NCBI GenBank assembly: GCA_017460665.1
Contig: JAFUAO010000026.1
Location: 1 to 34,180, forward strand
DNA from: Ruminococcus sp.
GTDB taxonomy: Bacteria; Bacillota; Clostridia; Oscillospirales; Ruminococcaceae
Reading direction: 5' to 3'
Length of the DNA: 34,180 nucleotides
Positions 32,008 through 34,180 of this stretch are shown piece after piece (within the stretch, counting starts at the first letter, position 1; every line of letters begins with the position of its first letter). Made by a program: the position numbers and the translations under genes. The notes below the pieces were generated by a model. It was not told where the DNA came from, ran no database searches, and saw only the letters and a program-made list of their open reading frames with translations.

Positions 32008-32121
32008 TTACTTTATGGGAAGACCGGTCTCGCTGTCTATCTCGGGGCCGGAGGTAACTATGATGTCCTCGGCTGAAAAGGCGATGATCTCCATCTCCGG
32101 AGATGTATAGAGCTCTTTCAT
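32008..32121 (-). CDS. 37-residue micro-ORF downstream of the expansin gene
   Basis: A 38-codon frame with a strong TAAGGAGGAAAC ribosome site before ATG 32121, starting 12 bases after the expansin stop and ending just before the terminator, so it has every mark of a translated second cistron. The peptide has no signal sequence or membrane segment. Its N-terminal half is SPEMEIIAFSAEDI followed by IVTSGPE; the rest is short, acidic and ends in GLPIK. From memory, short clostridial ORFs with a pattern like SPE-x-E-I-x-x-F-x-x-ED-[VI]-[IV]-T-[TS]-SG are common and unannotated; I cannot verify this here. The constant-leader plus variable-tail look would suit a precursor or signalling peptide, but no function is claimed. 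Confidence 0.8.
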   Translation of the reverse strand: MKELYTSPEMEIIAFSAEDIIVTSGPEIDSETGLPIK

Positions 32122-32133
32122 TGCGTTTCCTCC

Positions 32134-33765
32134 TTACTTTGTGAACTGGACAGTGCCGGCAACGGTGTATGCGTCTCCGGCTGACTCCGGGAGCTTGAGG
32201 TCTATGTCCTCCTCGACGATCGACTCGCCGTAAATATCGGTGATCCTCAGAGTGGCCTTGCCGCTGGTAACAGCGCCTTCGGGGAAGTGGAAGTAGTTAT
32301 AGTCGCTCATACGGGTCAGTTCCTCGAAGTCTCCGCTGGAGGTCTTGTACTCCAGCTTAGTGATCGGATAGCGGTGGTTCCTGACCTGGATCTCGCACCA
32401 GGATTTGGAGGAACCATTCTTGATCTTATAGCTGATGTTCTCAGTGTCTGCTGAGGGAAGAGGCAGGATATGCCATTCTATCGGGATCTTTCCGCTGACG
32501 AAGCTCTCGTCCTGAGTGAATCTAGTGATAAGTATATCCACATCGCCGGACTCCATATTGTTTGCACCGTCCACATTGGTAACGAGAACATATGCTGTTT
32601 TTCCGCTTTCGTTTGTCAGCTCCAGATAGGCGCCGGCTAATTCTGCGCCGTTGTAGTCCGCCACGCTGAGGGCGCAGTTCTCATAGCCGTATTCCTTTGC
32701 GTAGTCGTCAAGAAGTGCAGCTCCGCCCTCAGGACCGTCGTAATCGGGCGGATACCATGTGGCATATCCCGAGTGTGTCACATCGGACATCCACTTCTCA
32801 TCGGACGAAGGCGAGGGAGCGTTCTTGGCCTCAGTGCCGTAAGCGTAGAGGGCCTTGCACACGTCCACCAGCTTGCTGTCGCTGTCCTCCAGAGCCATAG
32901 CAAGGTACTGTGCAGCGCTGAACTTTGCGGAGATACTGCCGTTTGTCAGCTCATAGCTCTCGTCCAGCTTAGATGCCGGAACGTCTATGCCGATCTGGAG
33001 GTACTTCGTGCCGTTAGCCTGTACATCGGCCGAGGATCCTCCGAATGTGAAGTCCGAGAGGAAGCTCTTGGCATCGGTCATGGAAGAGCCCTCAGCCAGC
33101 TCAAAGTAAAGGGTGAGCCGGAGCTTGCTCTTCAAAGAAAGGTTCATTCCGTAGTAGCTCACAGGCGAGCCGGAGAGCGCACTGTTGAGGTCGTCCTTGG
33201 CGACAGCATCTGCGCTGATAGTCACGCTGCTGTAGTCTGCGCCGGTGATCCCGTCGCTGGGCGAGCCCTTTGCGTCAACGCCGAAGTACTCCTGAGCGGC
33301 GCCGCCGTACATGAGCATGGACTTGGCAAGAGGCTTGACATCGTCCATATCCGAGCCGCCGCTTACGATCTCGTTGAGATAATCGCAGACAGAAACGCTC
33401 TTTTTGAGCACCTCATCGCTGCCCTTTTTGATGACAACGGTGTGCTTCTTCAGCATATCCATTGCATTTTCAGCGGCCTCGATGTAGTCGCCGCTCTCGG
33501 ACTGTGTCACTGTTGCAGGAGCGTCGTCGAGGGTGAAGGTGTAGTCGCTGAGGCTGCCGGGAACGCTCACATAGAAGAGAATACCGATCTCGGAGCCGCC
33601 TGCAAGGAGGCTCATGCTCAGTGAGGGCGAAGTTACGCTCTGTGATGAGCCGGTACCGCCTGCCGCAAATATCACGGGCATGGCGACGCTTGCGGAGGAG
33701 CAGGCCATTACAGCCGCTGCTGCTGCCGCAGCGATTTTTTTAGTCAGATCAAATCTATTATGCAT
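32134..33765 (-). CDS. Bacterial expansin (EXLX1-like) with large N-terminal extension
   Basis: A 543-residue secreted protein. Signal peptide (about 1-35); an unnamed module (about 45-314) with two similar motifs, SMLMYGGAAQEYF and ALYAYGTEAKN; then a two-domain expansin (about 325-543). The C-terminal half tracks Bacillus subtilis EXLX1 block by block: GYATW, YNGAELAGAYLEL, GKTAYVLVTN, IPIEWHILP, IQVRNHRYPITKLEY, TDIYG, KLPES, AYTVAGTVQF. D410 sits where EXLX1 has its essential Asp82. Of the cellulose-binding aromatics, the second Trp (W456) and the Tyr (Y489) are kept, but the first Trp is S455. Expansins loosen cellulose-matrix contacts without hydrolysis. No dockerin is present, so it is probably secreted free or bound via the N-terminal module. 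GGGGAGG precedes ATG 33765. Confidence 0.9.
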   Translation of the reverse strand: MHNRFDLTKKIAAAAAAAVMACSSASVAMPVIFAAGGTGSSQSVTSPSLSMSLLAGGSEIGILFYVSVPGSLSDYTFTLDDAPATVTQSESGDYIEAAENAMDMLKKHTVVIKKGSDEVLKKSVSVCDYLNEIVSGGSDMDDVKPLAKSMLMYGGAAQEYFGVDAKGSPSDGITGADYSSVTISADAVAKDDLNSALSGSPVSYYGMNLSLKSKLRLTLYFELAEGSSMTDAKSFLSDFTFGGSSADVQANGTKYLQIGIDVPASKLDESYELTNGSISAKFSAAQYLAMALEDSDSKLVDVCKALYAYGTEAKNAPSPSSDEKWMSDVTHSGYATWYPPDYDGPEGGAALLDDYAKEYGYENCALSVADYNGAELAGAYLELTNESGKTAYVLVTNVDGANNMESGDVDILITRFTQDESFVSGKIPIEWHILPLPSADTENISYKIKNGSSKSWCEIQVRNHRYPITKLEYKTSSGDFEELTRMSDYNYFHFPEGAVTSGKATLRITDIYGESIVEEDIDLKLPESAGDAYTVAGTVQFTK

Positions 33766-33830
33766 ATAGACCTCCCCTTTGATATGTTTTTTTAGAAGTA
33801 TTGCAAAAAAAAGCAGATACTTATGTAGCT

Positions 33831-33859
33831 ATTATACCATAGTTTTCCTGAAAATGCAA
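33831..33859 (-). promoter_or_regulatory. Expansin promoter
   Basis: Minus strand TTGCAT (33859-33854), 17-bp spacer ending TGG, TATAAT (33836-33831). Confidence 0.88.
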
Positions 33860-33910
33860 TAGGTTTTGTGCAATTGAGGGAGGCTTTGTTTGAAAAACCG
33901 GAGGAACTTG

Positions 33911-34021
33911 TAGGGGAGGCCGCCCTCGGCCTCCCGTGCGCCATATATGTTGTGTAGGGGACGGCGTCCTCGACGTCCCGGTCATGTACGATAAACCACC
34001 GGGCGAACGATGTTCGCCCCT
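33911..34021. repeat. REP-like palindrome cluster, copy 3
   Basis: Units of the same family as at 1-300 and 9.56-10.13 kb: GGGGAGGCCGCCCTCGGCCTCCC (about 33913-33935), GGGGACGGCGTCCTCGACGTCCC (about 33957-33979; the reverse complement of the GGGACGTCGAGGACGCCGTCCC unit) and GGGCGAACGATGTTCGCCCC (34001-34020). GTAG/CTAC borders recur. No gene is visible from 33766 to the window end. Confidence 0.85.
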
Positions 34022-34180
34022 ACCGCCCTATATTTCTACGCCAGCAGGCCCGGAGGGTCCTGCGAAGGATAGTCAAAAGCCGGCGGGGTGGGGTGTGAGG
34101 GAAAAGAGAGTGCAGAGAGGAAAACCGAAGAGAGGGGAGGGCCGCCGGCTTTTGTACCAGTTTTTTGTTAAAGCCCTCCC
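34022..34180. repeat. 159-bp dispersed repeat, copy B (runs to window end)
   Basis: Aligns without gaps to 9695-9853 with three substitutions. The match is still perfect at the last base of the window, so the repeat probably extends further. Confidence 0.9.

Overview
The window looks like chromosome of a cellulosome-bearing Ruminococcus-lineage Firmicute (Oscillospiraceae). The evidence is: secreted enzymes with type I dockerins, G+C-rich genes with strong AGGAGG ribosome sites, a clostridial scpA-scpB-DUF2953-gerW-dacF-rluB cluster, SpoIIP, a SAM-I riboswitch on metK, and a zinc-ribbon L28. I name no species. Nearly every recognisable promoter is a sigma-A type with exactly 17 bp between the boxes.

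Layout. 1-600: REP-like palindromes, then promoter, SAM-I riboswitch and terminator ahead of metK. 1.8-4.9 kb (minus): response regulator, sensor kinase and membrane-anchored accessory protein in one overlapping operon. 5.2-6.1 kb: lipoprotein with a C39-like cysteine peptidase domain. 6.3-9.5 kb: large secreted protein with two rhamnogalacturonan-acetylesterase-like SGNH domains around a lectin domain, an internal dockerin and a carbohydrate-binding module. 9.5-10.15 kb: repeat cluster. 10.2-18.9 kb: rpmB, then a housekeeping/sporulation run (degenerate site-2-protease-like protein, scpA, scpB, DUF2953, gerW, dacF, rluB, a hypothetical gene, metA, three small membrane proteins). 18.9-21.4 kb: DUF2752 protein, spoIIP, a small hypothetical gene, a permuted papain-fold hydrolase. 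21.6 kb: tRNA-Arg(CCG).

21.8-24.1 kb is a decayed islet framed by two copies of the same hairpin. It holds a pseudogene with an in-frame amber and a frameshift, an AT-rich membrane protein gene with its own promoter, a truncated small gene and a truncated HD-type gene.

24.1-33.8 kb is a plant-wall/extracellular block: two tandem dockerin metzincin-like proteins, a divergent AraC-type regulator with a LacI-like sensor domain, a dockerin protein with HExxH, beta-helix and LamG-like domains, and a bacterial expansin with a large N-terminal extension. The expansin is followed in the same transcript by an overlooked 37-codon ORF with a near-perfect ribosome site. The window ends in a third repeat cluster containing a 159-bp near-identical copy of a sequence at 9.7 kb.

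How it fits together: the dockerin proteins and the expansin are likely parts of an extracellular plant-cell-wall apparatus (pectin deacetylation, wall loosening, proteolysis or adhesion), with the AraC-type regulator as a plausible local controller. The most novel items are the expansin plus micro-ORF pair, the internal-dockerin double esterase, the mosaic metalloprotease pair, and the site-2-protease homologue that has lost its HExxH motif.
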